A stretch of DNA of 64,000 nucleotides from assembly GCA_046726315.1 (NCBI GenBank), contig JBKPAG010000021.1, positions 12,786-76,785 on the forward strand, in the 5' to 3' direction. The stretch comes from JACVRX01 sp046726315. Lineage in GTDB: Bacteria > Actinomycetota > Actinomycetes > Jiangellales > Jiangellaceae. Under the pieces are notes generated by a model that saw nothing but the letters and a program-made list of their open reading frames with translations, did no database searches and had not been told where the DNA came from. A program made the position numbers and the translations under genes. Shown here in pieces: positions 34,242 to 42,897 of this stretch; positions within the stretch are counted from its first letter, which is position 1; every line of letters starts with the position of its first letter.

Positions 34242-37130
34242 TTACCCGCTGGTTACGCGGTCACCGGAAACAACGTTCACCAGCCCCGGCGCTCTCACCA
34301 CTACCGTCCGGACACCCTGGCCGGCGATGGCGCGCTGCACCGCTGGCGAAGCCAGCGCCCGGTCCTGCAACGCATCCTCGGCAATGGTCACCGGCACCTC
34401 CAGACGGTCCCGGACCTTGCCGTCGACCTGCACGACGCAGGTCACCGTCTCCTCGACCAGGTACGCCGGATTAGCCTGCGGATACGGCTCGTAGGCAAGT
34501 GACCCTGCCTGACCGAGCCGCGACCACAGCTCCTCGGCAAGGTGCGGTGCGAACGGCGCCACGAGCAGCACCAGCGCCTCGGCGACCTCACGGGGCACGG
34601 TGTCGAGCTTGGTCACGTGGTTGTTCAACTCGATCAGCCGTGCGATCGCGGTGTTGAACCGCAGGGCGGTCATGTCCGCCCGAACGGTCTCGATCGTCTG
34701 GTGCAGGAGCTTGCGGGTTGGCTCGTCGGGCTCGATGTCGGCGACGACGGGTTCCCCGGTTTCCTCGCTCACCACGTTCCGCCATAGTCGCTGCAAGAAC
34801 CGGAGCGAGCCGACCACGGCGCGGGTTTCCCACGGCCGTGACAGGTCAAGCGGCCCCATCGACATCTCGTAGACCCGCAGCGTGTCGGCACCGTAGGCGA
34901 CATACATGTCGTCCGGAGACACCACGTTCTTCAGGCTCTTGCCCATCTTCCCGTACTCCCGGGTGACCGGCAGGCCGTCGTAGAAGTAGGTGGTCTCGGT
35001 CCCCTCCACCTTCTCGAAGACCTGCTCGGCGGGTACGTACGATCCGCGCTCGTCGGTGAACGCGTAGGCCTGGATGTAGCCCTGGTTGAACAGCCGGTAG
35101 AACGGTTCCTCGCTGGAGACGTGGCCCAGGTCGAAGAGCACCTTGTGCCAGAAGCGGGCGTACAGCAGATGCAGGACGGCATGCTCGACCCCGCCGACGT
35201 AGAAGTCGACGCCGCCGGTCCCGCCCGGAGCCCGCGGACCCATCCAGTACCGCTCGTTTTCCGGATCGACCAGCCGCTCGGTGTTCGTCGGGTCGATGTA
35301 ACGCAGTTCGTACCAGCACGATCCAGCCCAGTTCGGCATGGTGTTGGTGTCCCGCCGGTAGCGCTTCGGTCCATCGCCCAGGTCGAGCTCCACCTGGACC
35401 CACTCGGGAACCCGGGCCAGGGGCGGCTCGGGTTCGGAGTCGGTGTCCTCAGGCGGGAACGTGCGCGGCGCGTAGTCCGGGACATCGGGCAATTCGACCG
35501 GCAGCATCGAGTCAGGTAGCGCAACCGGCAGGTCGTGTTCGTCGTAGACGACCGGGAACGGCTCGCCCCAATACCGTTGGCGGCTGAACAACCAGTCCCG
35601 CAGCCGGTAGGTCACCGTGCCCGAGCCAAGACCTTTCTCCTCCAGCCAGCCGATGATCGCGGCCTTGGCCTCGGCGACCGACAACCCGTTGAGAGAAATC
35701 TCGTCGTTCGCGGAGTTGATGGCTGGCCCCTCGCCGAGGTAGGCCTCCCCGGTCCACCCATCAGGTGGAGCCACCGTCCTGACGATGGGCACCTCGAAAC
35801 GGGACGCGAACTCCCAGTCCCGTTCGTCCTGGCCGGGCACGCCCATGATCGCGCCAGTGCCGTAGCCCATCAGCACGTAGTCGGCGACGAACACGGGAAT
35901 CCGACCACCGGTGGCTGGATTGACCGCGAACGAACCGGTGAACACGCCGGTCTTCTCCCGGCCCTCGGTCTGTCGTTCCACCTCTGTCTTCGCGATGGCG
36001 CCCGAGCGGTAGGCCCCGACGGCTTCCTCCGGCTTCGCATATCCGCCGGTCCATGCGGGCCGAGTGTCGTCCGGCCATGCGGACGAGGTCAGTGCGTCGG
36101 CCAGTGGATGCTCTGGCGCCACGACCATGAACGTCGCACCGAATACCGTGTCCGGCCGAGTGGTGAAGACCTCGAGGTCGCCAACATCGGTGGAGAACCG
36201 GATGTTAGCGCCGGTGGACCGGCCGATCCAGTTGCGCTGCATGGTCTTGATCTTGTCCGGCCACTCGATGCGCTCGAGGTCGTCGACCAGCCGATCGGCG
36301 TAGGCGGTGATGCGCAACTTCCATTGCCGAAGGCTGCGCTTGAAGACCGGGAAGTTACCGCGTTCGCTGCGTCCCTCGGAGGTGACCTCTTCGTTGGCAA
36401 GCACGGTCCCGAGACCCGGACACCAGTTGACCGGCGCCTCGGAGACGTACGCCAGCCGGTGGTCGTCGAGGATCTTCCGCTGCTCGACCTCGTTGAGCTC
36501 GGACCAGGCCCGGCCGTCCGGCGTCGGACGGCTGCCGGACCGGTAGCTTTGGGCCAGCTCGGCGATGGGCCTGGCCCTTCCGCGCCCACCGTTGGCATCC
36601 GGGTCGTACCACGACTGGAAGATCTGCAGGAAGATCCACTGGGTCCAGCGGTAGTAGCCGGGATCGATGGTCTCGATGCTGCGTCGCCGGTCGTGAGCCA
36701 GGCCCAGTCGCCGGAGTTGCTCCCGGAAGCGCACGATGTTGCGCTCGGTCGTCGTCCGAGGGTGCTGACCGGTTTGCACGGCATACTGCTCGGCCGGCAG
36801 GCCGAACGCGTCGAAGCCCATCGTGTACAGCACGTTGGACCCGCACATCCGCTGGTAGCGGCCGAGGACGTCGGTCGCGATGTACCCGAGTGGATGCCCG
36901 ACATGCAGGCCCTCGCCCGATGGGTACGGGAAGAAGTCCATCAGGAAGAACTTCTCCCGGCTGGCGACGTCTCCGGCGAGCGGCCCGACCGGATTGGGTG
37001 TCTCGAACGTCCCGTCGGCATCCCACCGGTCCTGCCACCGACGCTCGATCGTCGCCGCCAGAGTGTTGGAGTACCGATGGGGCGGCGCTGCATCGGGCGT
37101 CGCGGCCGTGCTCGTCTCTGTCTCACTCAT
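34242..37130 (-). CDS. leuS: leucyl-tRNA synthetase
   Basis: Charges tRNA-Leu. The 962-residue class Ia enzyme has the HIGH-type motif in YPSGEGLHVGHPLGYIATDV near residue 73, a CP1 editing domain (about 250-500), and GKMGKSLKNVVSPDD as the KMSKS motif with Gly in the third position, the usual form in actinobacteria. There is an insertion of about 30 residues rich in Gly/Arg near residue 180 (DPDANGGRGRARPIAEL) in the catalytic domain. A leader peptide with four consecutive Leu codons and a hairpin precede the gene, suggesting attenuation by leucyl-tRNA. Confidence 0.97.
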   Translation of the reverse strand: MSETETSTAATPDAAPPHRYSNTLAATIERRWQDRWDADGTFETPNPVGPLAGDVASREKFFLMDFFPYPSGEGLHVGHPLGYIATDVLGRYQRMCGSNVLYTMGFDAFGLPAEQYAVQTGQHPRTTTERNIVRFREQLRRLGLAHDRRRSIETIDPGYYRWTQWIFLQIFQSWYDPDANGGRGRARPIAELAQSYRSGSRPTPDGRAWSELNEVEQRKILDDHRLAYVSEAPVNWCPGLGTVLANEEVTSEGRSERGNFPVFKRSLRQWKLRITAYADRLVDDLERIEWPDKIKTMQRNWIGRSTGANIRFSTDVGDLEVFTTRPDTVFGATFMVVAPEHPLADALTSSAWPDDTRPAWTGGYAKPEEAVGAYRSGAIAKTEVERQTEGREKTGVFTGSFAVNPATGGRIPVFVADYVLMGYGTGAIMGVPGQDERDWEFASRFEVPIVRTVAPPDGWTGEAYLGEGPAINSANDEISLNGLSVAEAKAAIIGWLEEKGLGSGTVTYRLRDWLFSRQRYWGEPFPVVYDEHDLPVALPDSMLPVELPDVPDYAPRTFPPEDTDSEPEPPLARVPEWVQVELDLGDGPKRYRRDTNTMPNWAGSCWYELRYIDPTNTERLVDPENERYWMGPRAPGGTGGVDFYVGGVEHAVLHLLYARFWHKVLFDLGHVSSEEPFYRLFNQGYIQAYAFTDERGSYVPAEQVFEKVEGTETTYFYDGLPVTREYGKMGKSLKNVVSPDDMYVAYGADTLRVYEMSMGPLDLSRPWETRAVVGSLRFLQRLWRNVVSEETGEPVVADIEPDEPTRKLLHQTIETVRADMTALRFNTAIARLIELNNHVTKLDTVPREVAEALVLLVAPFAPHLAEELWSRLGQAGSLAYEPYPQANPAYLVEETVTCVVQVDGKVRDRLEVPVTIAEDALQDRALASPAVQRAIAGQGVRTVVVRAPGLVNVVSGDRVTSG

Positions 37131-37193
37131 GGGATTCGTGTCCCTCGTGGTTCGTGTCGTCGGACCCGGAGAAACTCGCGCCGAGAACAGATC

Positions 37194-37215
37194 GACCCCT
37201 CACCCAGGAGGGGTC
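37194..37215 (-). terminator. leuS leader attenuator hairpin
   Basis: Perfect 8 bp stem GACCCCTC/GAGGGGTC with a 6-base loop, followed on the transcribed strand by GATCTGTTCTC, a modestly U-rich tail. It lies 43 bases after the stop of the Leu leader peptide and 63 bases before leuS. Its position fits an attenuation terminator, formed when the ribosome passes the Leu codons freely. The tail is weak compared with textbook terminators. Confidence 0.55.
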
Positions 37216-37257
37216 CGCCACGCTGACGCGACGCTGCGACCAAGCGTCCGCTACAGG

Positions 37258-37293
37258 TCAGCGCGGCCCGGTAAGGAGGAGCAGGCCTCGCAC
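37258..37293 (-). CDS. leuS leader peptide with four Leu codons
   Basis: Twelve-codon frame from GTG at 37293: V-R-G-L-L-L-L-T-G-P-R-stop, with CTG CTC CTC CTT in a row. TACCCT at 37305-37300 is a plausible -10 element with 6 bases to the GTG, so the transcript would start at the GTG and the peptide would be leaderless. Classical attenuators upstream of leuS have been predicted in streptomycetes; this is the same architecture. The frame is too short for coding statistics, and the call rests on the Leu run, the -10 spacing, the downstream hairpin and the gene that follows. Confidence 0.68.
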   Translation of the reverse strand: MRGLLLLTGPR

Positions 37294-37333
37294 TCGCCCA
37301 GGGTATCGCACCGCCGCACCGGTCGGATGCGGC

Positions 37334-37990
37334 TCAGACCAGCGACGACCAGTAGTCCCAGAACCGGACCAGGACCAGCCCGGCCACCACGACGTACCAG
37401 ACCGCGAGCACCAAGCCGCGATTTCGGACAACGAATCGCCGCAGGCCCGAACCTGCCGGCAGGTGACCCACTTGCAGGTTGTGCACCGTCACGTACCAGA
37501 AGATCGGGATCGTGACGACCCAGACCACCATGCAGTACGGGCAAAGGGCACCGATGGTGTAGAGGCTCTGGAAGATCAGCCAGTGCACGAAGGCGACGCC
37601 GAACAGCGCGCCAGCCTCCAACGCCAGCCAGAACCAGCGTGGCAGCGTCGCACCGGTCAGGAGCACTACGCCGATTGTGGTGACGACCGCGAAGGCGGCG
37701 ATTCCGATCAGCGGGTTCGGGAAACCGAACGCCTCCGCCTGCCAGGTCTGCATCACCGAGCCACAGCTGAGGATCGGGTTGAAGCTGCAGGTGGGAACGT
37801 AACCGGGGTCCTTGAGCAGAGCGATCCGCTCAACGGCAAGGACAAACGCCGCGACGAACCCGATCGCGCCACCCACCGTCAGGAGCGCCGATAAATCACG
37901 GCGCGCGCCGCCAGCGAGCTGGTGCTCGTTGGGTGCGTCGAGATCGACGTCGAGCTCGTCGGACGCCTCGATCTCCAGGTTGCGGGCCAT
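37334..37990 (-). CDS. vitamin K epoxide reductase (VKOR) family protein
   Basis: Membrane thiol oxidase that regenerates periplasmic disulfide-forming DsbA-like partners. The 218-residue protein has about five hydrophobic helices, a first-loop pair of Cys (CSFNPILSCGSV) and the active-site CPYC in IGALCPYCMVVWVV. The ATG at 37990 gives a polar N-terminus (MARNLEIEASDELDVDLD). Actinobacteria use VKOR instead of DsbB. It is divergent from the flavin oxidoreductase at 38096; no thioredoxin-like partner is next to it. Confidence 0.92.
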   Translation of the reverse strand: MARNLEIEASDELDVDLDAPNEHQLAGGARRDLSALLTVGGAIGFVAAFVLAVERIALLKDPGYVPTCSFNPILSCGSVMQTWQAEAFGFPNPLIGIAAFAVVTTIGVVLLTGATLPRWFWLALEAGALFGVAFVHWLIFQSLYTIGALCPYCMVVWVVTIPIFWYVTVHNLQVGHLPAGSGLRRFVVRNRGLVLAVWYVVVAGLVLVRFWDYWSSLV

Positions 37991-38095
37991 GGCTCCAGGT
38001 GATCGACGGACAGGAAGTCTCCGCAGCCAACGTACGCCCGACAGTCCGCCATGGTGGACTCGGACCACCGAGCCATCATCACCCGGAGGCCGAGT

Positions 38096-39520
38096 ATGGG
38101 TCCCGAGCAGGTCGTCGACGTCGTCGTGATCGGAGGAGGACCGGCCGGAGAGAACGTCGCGGAGCGGGTCGTGCGAGGCGGTTTGAGCGCCGCCGTCGTC
38201 GAGGCCGAGCTGCTGGGTGGTGAATGCTCGTACTGGGCGTGTGTGCCGAGCAAGGCCATGCTTCGCCCGATCGACCTCGTGGGTGCGGCGCGTCGGTCAC
38301 CCGGGGCGGCGCAGGCGTTTTCGGGGCGGATCGACGTCGACGCCGTACTCGCGCGGCGCGACGAAGCCACCAGCAACCGCGACGACAGCGGCCAGGTGGA
38401 ATGGATCGACGGCCTACCGGCAATGCTCGTGCGCGGACACGGCCGGATTGTTGGGCCCCGAACCGTCGAGGTGGCATCGGACGGCACCCGCCGAACCTTG
38501 CAAGCCCGCCACGCCGTGGTTGTGGCAACCGGAAGCCGAGCGACCGTGCCTGACATCCCCGGGCTGTCGGACGTCCGGCCCTGGACCAGCCGCGAGGCGA
38601 CCTCGCTCCGCAGCGTGCCGAAGCGGCTTGCGGTCATCGGCGGCGGGGTCGTCGCTTGCGAGATGTCTCATGCGATCCGAGGCCTGGGCGCCGAAGAGGT
38701 GACCATGCTGGTTCGTGGGTCCGGCCTGCTGCGGCGCATGGAACCGTTCGCAGGCCAGCTGGTCGCTGGCGGTCTCGACGCATCTGGCGTCGACGTCCGC
38801 TACAGGACAAGCGTCGCCGAGGTAACTCGCAGGGCCGACGACGGCCCGATCAGTCTCACGCTTTCCGACGAGATGACCCTCCAAGTGGACGAAGTCCTCA
38901 TGGCGGCCGGCCGGAGCCTCAACACCGACGACATCGGCCTGCACACGGTCGGGCTGGATCCGGGAAAGCCCGTCGCCGTCGACGACAGCCTCCGAGCCGA
39001 GGGCGTCGGGGAAGGCTGGCTGTACGCCGTGGGCGACGCCAACGGGCGCAACTTGCTCACGCACATGGGCAAGTACCAGGGGCGGGTCTGCGGTGACGTC
39101 ATCGTCGCGCGCGCTCATGGCCAGGCCGATGACGAACCGGCTCTGCGAGCAACGTCGGACGCCGCTGGCGCACCGCAGGTGGTCTTCACCGATCCCGAGG
39201 CGTGCTCAGTGGGCCTGACGGAGTCCACCGCCCGCGACCGCGGCCATAACATCCGTACCGTCGAATACGACATCGGCGCGGTGACTGGCGCCTACCTGCT
39301 CGGCGAGGACTACCGAGGGCGCGCCAAGGCGGTCGTGGACGAGTCGCGCGGCGTGCTGCTCGGGGTCACGTTCGTGGGATCGGGCGTCGCAGAGCTGTTG
39401 TACTCGGCGACCGTCGCGGTAACCGGCGAGGTTCCATTGAACCGGCTCTGGCATGCCGTGCCGGCTTTCCCTACCGTCAGCGAAGTTTGGCTGCGATTGC
39501 TCGAAACGTACGGCCTTTGA
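38096..39520 (+). CDS. NAD(P)/FAD-dependent disulfide-oxidoreductase-like protein
   Basis: Protein of 474 residues: FAD-binding VVVIGGGPAGENVAERVVRGG near the N-terminus, a redox pair in GGECSYWACVPSKAML, NAD(P)-binding RLAVIGGGVVACEMSHAIRGLG, second FAD motif GWLYAVGDANGRN, and a dimerisation domain. In dihydrolipoamide, glutathione and mycothione reductases the C-terminal HPTxSE supplies the catalytic His; here the site reads FPTVSE, so the His is replaced by Phe. The protein may therefore be a diaphorase or quinone reductase, as in some LpdA-like proteins. The ATG at 38096 has GGAGG 7 bases upstream. Confidence 0.88.
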   Translation: MGPEQVVDVVVIGGGPAGENVAERVVRGGLSAAVVEAELLGGECSYWACVPSKAMLRPIDLVGAARRSPGAAQAFSGRIDVDAVLARRDEATSNRDDSGQVEWIDGLPAMLVRGHGRIVGPRTVEVASDGTRRTLQARHAVVVATGSRATVPDIPGLSDVRPWTSREATSLRSVPKRLAVIGGGVVACEMSHAIRGLGAEEVTMLVRGSGLLRRMEPFAGQLVAGGLDASGVDVRYRTSVAEVTRRADDGPISLTLSDEMTLQVDEVLMAAGRSLNTDDIGLHTVGLDPGKPVAVDDSLRAEGVGEGWLYAVGDANGRNLLTHMGKYQGRVCGDVIVARAHGQADDEPALRATSDAAGAPQVVFTDPEACSVGLTESTARDRGHNIRTVEYDIGAVTGAYLLGEDYRGRAKAVVDESRGVLLGVTFVGSGVAELLYSATVAVTGEVPLNRLWHAVPAFPTVSEVWLRLLETYGL

Positions 39521-39617
39521 CTGTTTCGGCTTGCTCCGCTGCGGCGCGCGAGCGCCGATCAACCTTGATCTGCCTTCGGTTCGGTCTGTCCTGTGGACGC
39601 CGCCCGCCGGCAACGCC

Positions 39618-40202
39618 ATGATCGGGGCCGTGGCATCGGAGACAAACGACGAAGGAGCCACCGGAGCCCGGACCCCAGCGTTGGTGCTCATCCCGCTTCT
39701 CGTCGGGTGCGCCGTTGCGGTCGCACTCGGCGTGTACGGACGTAATCACACGCCGACTGGCGAGGCGATCTTTACGCTCGGCTTCTCCGGATTGATCAAC
39801 ATGAAGGTCTGGCTCACGACGATCGTCGTGCTTTTCGCGCTCTTTCAGCTGGGATCGGCACTGCGGATCTATGGCATCTACGGGTCCGGCAGTGCACCTC
39901 GCTGGGTGGGCACCGCACACCGAACAAGCGGCGTGTTTGCCGTTTTGATCAGCGCGCCGGTCGCGTTCCACTGCCTGTGGTCACTCGGCTTCTCTGACTT
40001 CGACACCCGGACGCTGTGGCACTCGGTGCTCGGTTGCGTCTTTTACGGCGCCTTCGTCGCCAAGATGCTCACACTGCGGATGCGCAGCCTGCCGGGGTGG
40101 GCGCTGCCGCTGTTCGGTGGTCTGACCTTCACCGTCATCGTGGCGATCTGGTTCACCTCGGCGTTCTGGTTCTTCCAGAACGTCGGGTTCCCGGAGTTCT
40201 GA
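39618..40202 (+). CDS. DUF6529 family membrane protein
   Basis: Protein of 194 residues with about four hydrophobic helices: LVLIPLLVGCAVAVALGVYG, a second around VWLTTIVVLFALFQLGSALRIYGIYG, a third around FAVLISAPVAFHCLWSLGF, and a fourth ending in FTVIVAIWFTSAFWFFQNVGFPEF. His residues near helix ends (AHRTSG, FHCLW, LWHSVLG) are placed as in heme-binding cytochrome b-like proteins, but heme binding is only a guess. Frequently found near redox genes in actinobacteria. Confidence 0.75.
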   Translation: MIGAVASETNDEGATGARTPALVLIPLLVGCAVAVALGVYGRNHTPTGEAIFTLGFSGLINMKVWLTTIVVLFALFQLGSALRIYGIYGSGSAPRWVGTAHRTSGVFAVLISAPVAFHCLWSLGFSDFDTRTLWHSVLGCVFYGAFVAKMLTLRMRSLPGWALPLFGGLTFTVIVAIWFTSAFWFFQNVGFPEF

Positions 40203-40298
40203 CGCCTACGCTGCGGCTCCCGTTGACCTCGTGTTGGTTTCCATAGGTTGATTTAGGTGGGGGGCAGTTCTGTCGGTGGGCTCTGTCAGTCTGGACAC

Positions 40299-41798
40299 AT
40301 GTTCGAATCCGATGGCTATGGGGGCACCACCCAGGGCGGCGGCCCCGATTTAGCCGGCCTGGAGGCCGTTGGTCCTGGCGCCGAGTTGGCGGCGGTGTTG
40401 GGCCGGCTGGATCCATCGGTGATTGCGAATGCCTACGACCTGGTGGAGGTGGCCGCCGCCTGCGAGCGGTTGAAGGCGTGGGCCGACGCGATCGAGGTCG
40501 AGACCGCCGCGGCGCTGAGCGGGCATCCGATCTGTCACTCCGAGGAGGCGGTCCGGCACGGGTTCAACCCGGTGCGCGCGGCCGGGCAGCTGCTGGCCCC
40601 CAGGCTGGGCCAATCCCCGACCACCGCCAGTAATCGGGTTGCCACCGCGGTTCAGCTGGTGGACGAACTGCGCGACACCGTGGCTGCGATGTTCCGGGGC
40701 GAGATCGACTATCAGAAGGCGGCCGCGCTAGCGGTGGGCGTGCGCCCCCTGGATCCGCCCGATGGCTGCGCCGACGCGTTGACCGGCGAGGTTATAACCC
40801 CGGACGGGATCCGCCGCGGGCTGGTCGCCCGGGTCGAGGCCCGGGTGCTGCCCAGGGCTGGCGGCCGGTCGTTGTACCAGCACCGGGACGCCATCGCCCG
40901 AGCAGTGGCCATCCTGGCGCCGAAGACTGCTGACCAGCGGCACGAGTCCGCCTGCGACCAGCGGCGGGTCGAGTTCCGGTCCGAGGCCGACGGGATGGCC
41001 TGGCTGAGCGTGTACGGCCCGGCGCTGGACCTGACCGCGGTGAAGGTGATGCTCGATGCCGCCGCCGAGGCCGCCAACCCCGACGACCCACGCACCATCG
41101 AGCAGCTGCGGGTCGACACTCTCACCGAACTGGCCTGGGCGATCCTCGAGGACGGCCACCTGCCCGACCACGACGACGAACGGCCCGAGCATGCCAAGCC
41201 GCGCCTACGGCTCGTCCGCCGCAACGGTCAGGCCGCCGCAGTGCACGTCACCGTCCCGCTGTCCACCCTGATCGGCCTCGACGACCAACCCGGTGAGCTG
41301 GACGGCTACGGACCGATCACCGCCGAAACAGCGCGGCGGGTCGCCACGCACGGAACCTGGCGACGGCTGCTTACCGACCCGGCCACCGGCGTACTGCTCG
41401 ACTATGGAACCACCCGCTACACACCACCGACGGACCTTGTCGAGCACGTCCACGCCCGGGATCGCTCGTGCAGATTCCCGACCTGCAGTAGGCCGGCTCG
41501 GCTGTGCCAGTTCGACCACACCATCCCCGCGGGCAGTCCCGGCTGGTCGACCAGCGCCGCCAACGGCGGTCCGCTCAACGCCGGCTGCCACAACGGCAAA
41601 ACGCACGCCGGCTGGCGACTCGACCAACCCGAAGCCGGCCGATTCGTGTGGACCGCACCCACCGGCCACACCTGCCAGGTGGATCCCGAAACCGTCGGAC
41701 CCATCGTGCAGTCCCACCCCGATCCAGAACCGCCGATCGATTCATTTGACCCTGGCCCCGCCTTCGACATCCCCGACCCCGACCCACCACCCTTCTGA
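40299..41798 (+). CDS. DUF222 / HNH endonuclease-signature protein
   Basis: Protein of 499 residues: a DUF222 region (about 20-330) full of short helices and a C-terminal HNH signature with CRFPTCSRPARLCQFDHTIPA, then NGGPLNAGCHNGKTHAGW. This is the multicopy actinobacterial 13E12-like family. The invariant DH of HNH is present. The function of the family is unknown; the many copies per genome suggest mobile or selfish ancestry. The ATG at 40299 follows a short leader. Confidence 0.88.
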   Translation: MFESDGYGGTTQGGGPDLAGLEAVGPGAELAAVLGRLDPSVIANAYDLVEVAAACERLKAWADAIEVETAAALSGHPICHSEEAVRHGFNPVRAAGQLLAPRLGQSPTTASNRVATAVQLVDELRDTVAAMFRGEIDYQKAAALAVGVRPLDPPDGCADALTGEVITPDGIRRGLVARVEARVLPRAGGRSLYQHRDAIARAVAILAPKTADQRHESACDQRRVEFRSEADGMAWLSVYGPALDLTAVKVMLDAAAEAANPDDPRTIEQLRVDTLTELAWAILEDGHLPDHDDERPEHAKPRLRLVRRNGQAAAVHVTVPLSTLIGLDDQPGELDGYGPITAETARRVATHGTWRRLLTDPATGVLLDYGTTRYTPPTDLVEHVHARDRSCRFPTCSRPARLCQFDHTIPAGSPGWSTSAANGGPLNAGCHNGKTHAGWRLDQPEAGRFVWTAPTGHTCQVDPETVGPIVQSHPDPEPPIDSFDPGPAFDIPDPDPPPF

Positions 41799-41890
41799 TA
41801 GATCGTCAGTCCAGTCCGACCACCGAAACATGCCCCTCATCCCGGGTTGTTCGGCAAAGCCGTGCCGGCGGTAGGGCTTCCATCTTCGAC

Positions 41891-42169
41891 TTAGGCGTCC
41901 TCGGGCATGGCGAGCTGGAGATACGTCAATCCGCGCAGATCCAGCCAAGCCCGACCTGGCGCCCTGACCAGACGGAAGAGAACACTGTCGCACCCGATAC
42001 AGCGCCCGACGGTCCCCGGCGCGCGCACATAGACGCGTACGTCGGCCAGTACCCCGGTTCGACCACAGGCAGCACATTGCCCTTCGGCGGCCGTCACGTC
42101 CATCGCGAAGATCTCGGCAAGCTCTCCAGCGGCGGCGTTGCCGTCGAGGTACGAGAGGGAATCGTTCAT
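41891..42169 (-). CDS. DUF6510 zinc-ribbon protein of redox cassette
   Basis: Protein of 92 residues, MNDSLSYLDGNAAAGELAEIF at the N-terminus, with two CxxC pairs (Cys32/Cys35 in QCAACGRTGV and Cys57/Cys60 in GRCIGCDSVL), consistent with a zinc ribbon or rubredoxin-like metal site. Its ATG overlaps the stop of the flavin reductase gene by 4 bp, so it is translationally coupled to it. DUF6510 has no assigned role. It may bind a metal, act as an electron shuttle, or support the molybdoenzyme. Confidence 0.82.
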   Translation of the reverse strand: MNDSLSYLDGNAAAGELAEIFAMDVTAAEGQCAACGRTGVLADVRVYVRAPGTVGRCIGCDSVLFRLVRAPGRAWLDLRGLTYLQLAMPEDA

Positions 42170-42897
42170 CGGGTTCCTCCGGTGGGTCCGAAGCGTTCGG
42201 TTCTGACCCGAGCCGGGTCGTGGCCTGCCTCGACCAGCAGGTCGGCAACGCTCTCGACGAAGCTCGTCGGTCCACAGACGTAGCAGGTCGGAGCCAGCTC
42301 CGCCGGCCATGTGCTGTCGGCCAGCAGTTCGGCATCGACGCGTCCCGGCGGACGATCCCAGCCGGGCGGTGCGCTGCGGGTAAAGGCGTAGGTCAAGATC
42401 AGTCCCCCATCACGGCTGGCGAGATCCTCGATTTCGCTGGCGTGTAGCACCGAGCTGGGTTCACGCACCGAGTAGAGGAGCCGGATCGGCGAACGGCTGC
42501 CGGCAGCGGCATGCGACCGGGCGATGGCGACGAGGGGCACGACGCCTGAGCCCCCAGCGATCAACTGGATCGGCTCCCGCTGGTCCGGCCGCCACACGAA
42601 CCACCCACCGATCGGGCCGCGGATCTCGATTGCGTCCCCGACGATCAACTCGCTCCCCAAGTAGGGCGACACTTCTCCGTCGGGTAGCTGCTCGACGGTG
42701 AGCTCGACCCGGTCACCATCGACTGCTGATGCGATCGAGTAGGAGCGCACAGCGGTGTAGCCGTCCGGCGCCGTCAGCCGGACGTCAACGTGCTGCCCGG
42801 CGGCGTGACCCGGCCAGCTCGGCACGTCGAGGACGATCGAGCGAGCGGTTGGGCTCTGGTAACGCAGCGCGACGACCGTCGCGACCCGCCAGCTCAT
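42166..42897 (-). CDS. FAD-binding ferredoxin-NAD(P)H reductase-like protein
   Basis: Protein of 243 residues with the FNR fold: RSYSIAS at residues 51-57 binds FAD, GGSGVVPLVAIARSH near 117 binds NAD(P), and CYVCGPTSFVESV near 206 closes the nucleotide site. There is no 2Fe-2S domain, so it is a plain flavoprotein. Overlaps the upstream molybdoenzyme gene and the downstream DUF6510 gene by 4 bp each. Inferred role: supply NAD(P)H electrons to the molybdoenzyme. Confidence 0.87.
   Translation of the reverse strand: MSWRVATVVALRYQSPTARSIVLDVPSWPGHAAGQHVDVRLTAPDGYTAVRSYSIASAVDGDRVELTVEQLPDGEVSPYLGSELIVGDAIEIRGPIGGWFVWRPDQREPIQLIAGGSGVVPLVAIARSHAAAGSRSPIRLLYSVREPSSVLHASEIEDLASRDGGLILTYAFTRSAPPGWDRPPGRVDAELLADSTWPAELAPTCYVCGPTSFVESVADLLVEAGHDPARVRTERFGPTGGTR

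Noticed and set aside
35535..37226. Plus-strand frame of over 560 codons across leuS
   Set aside because: Antisense shadow of the leucyl-tRNA synthetase; no protein family pattern.
40299..41798. HNH protein as part of a restriction or anti-phage system
   Set aside because: DUF222/HNH proteins are a multicopy actinobacterial family, and no methylase, helicase or other defence gene is adjacent.
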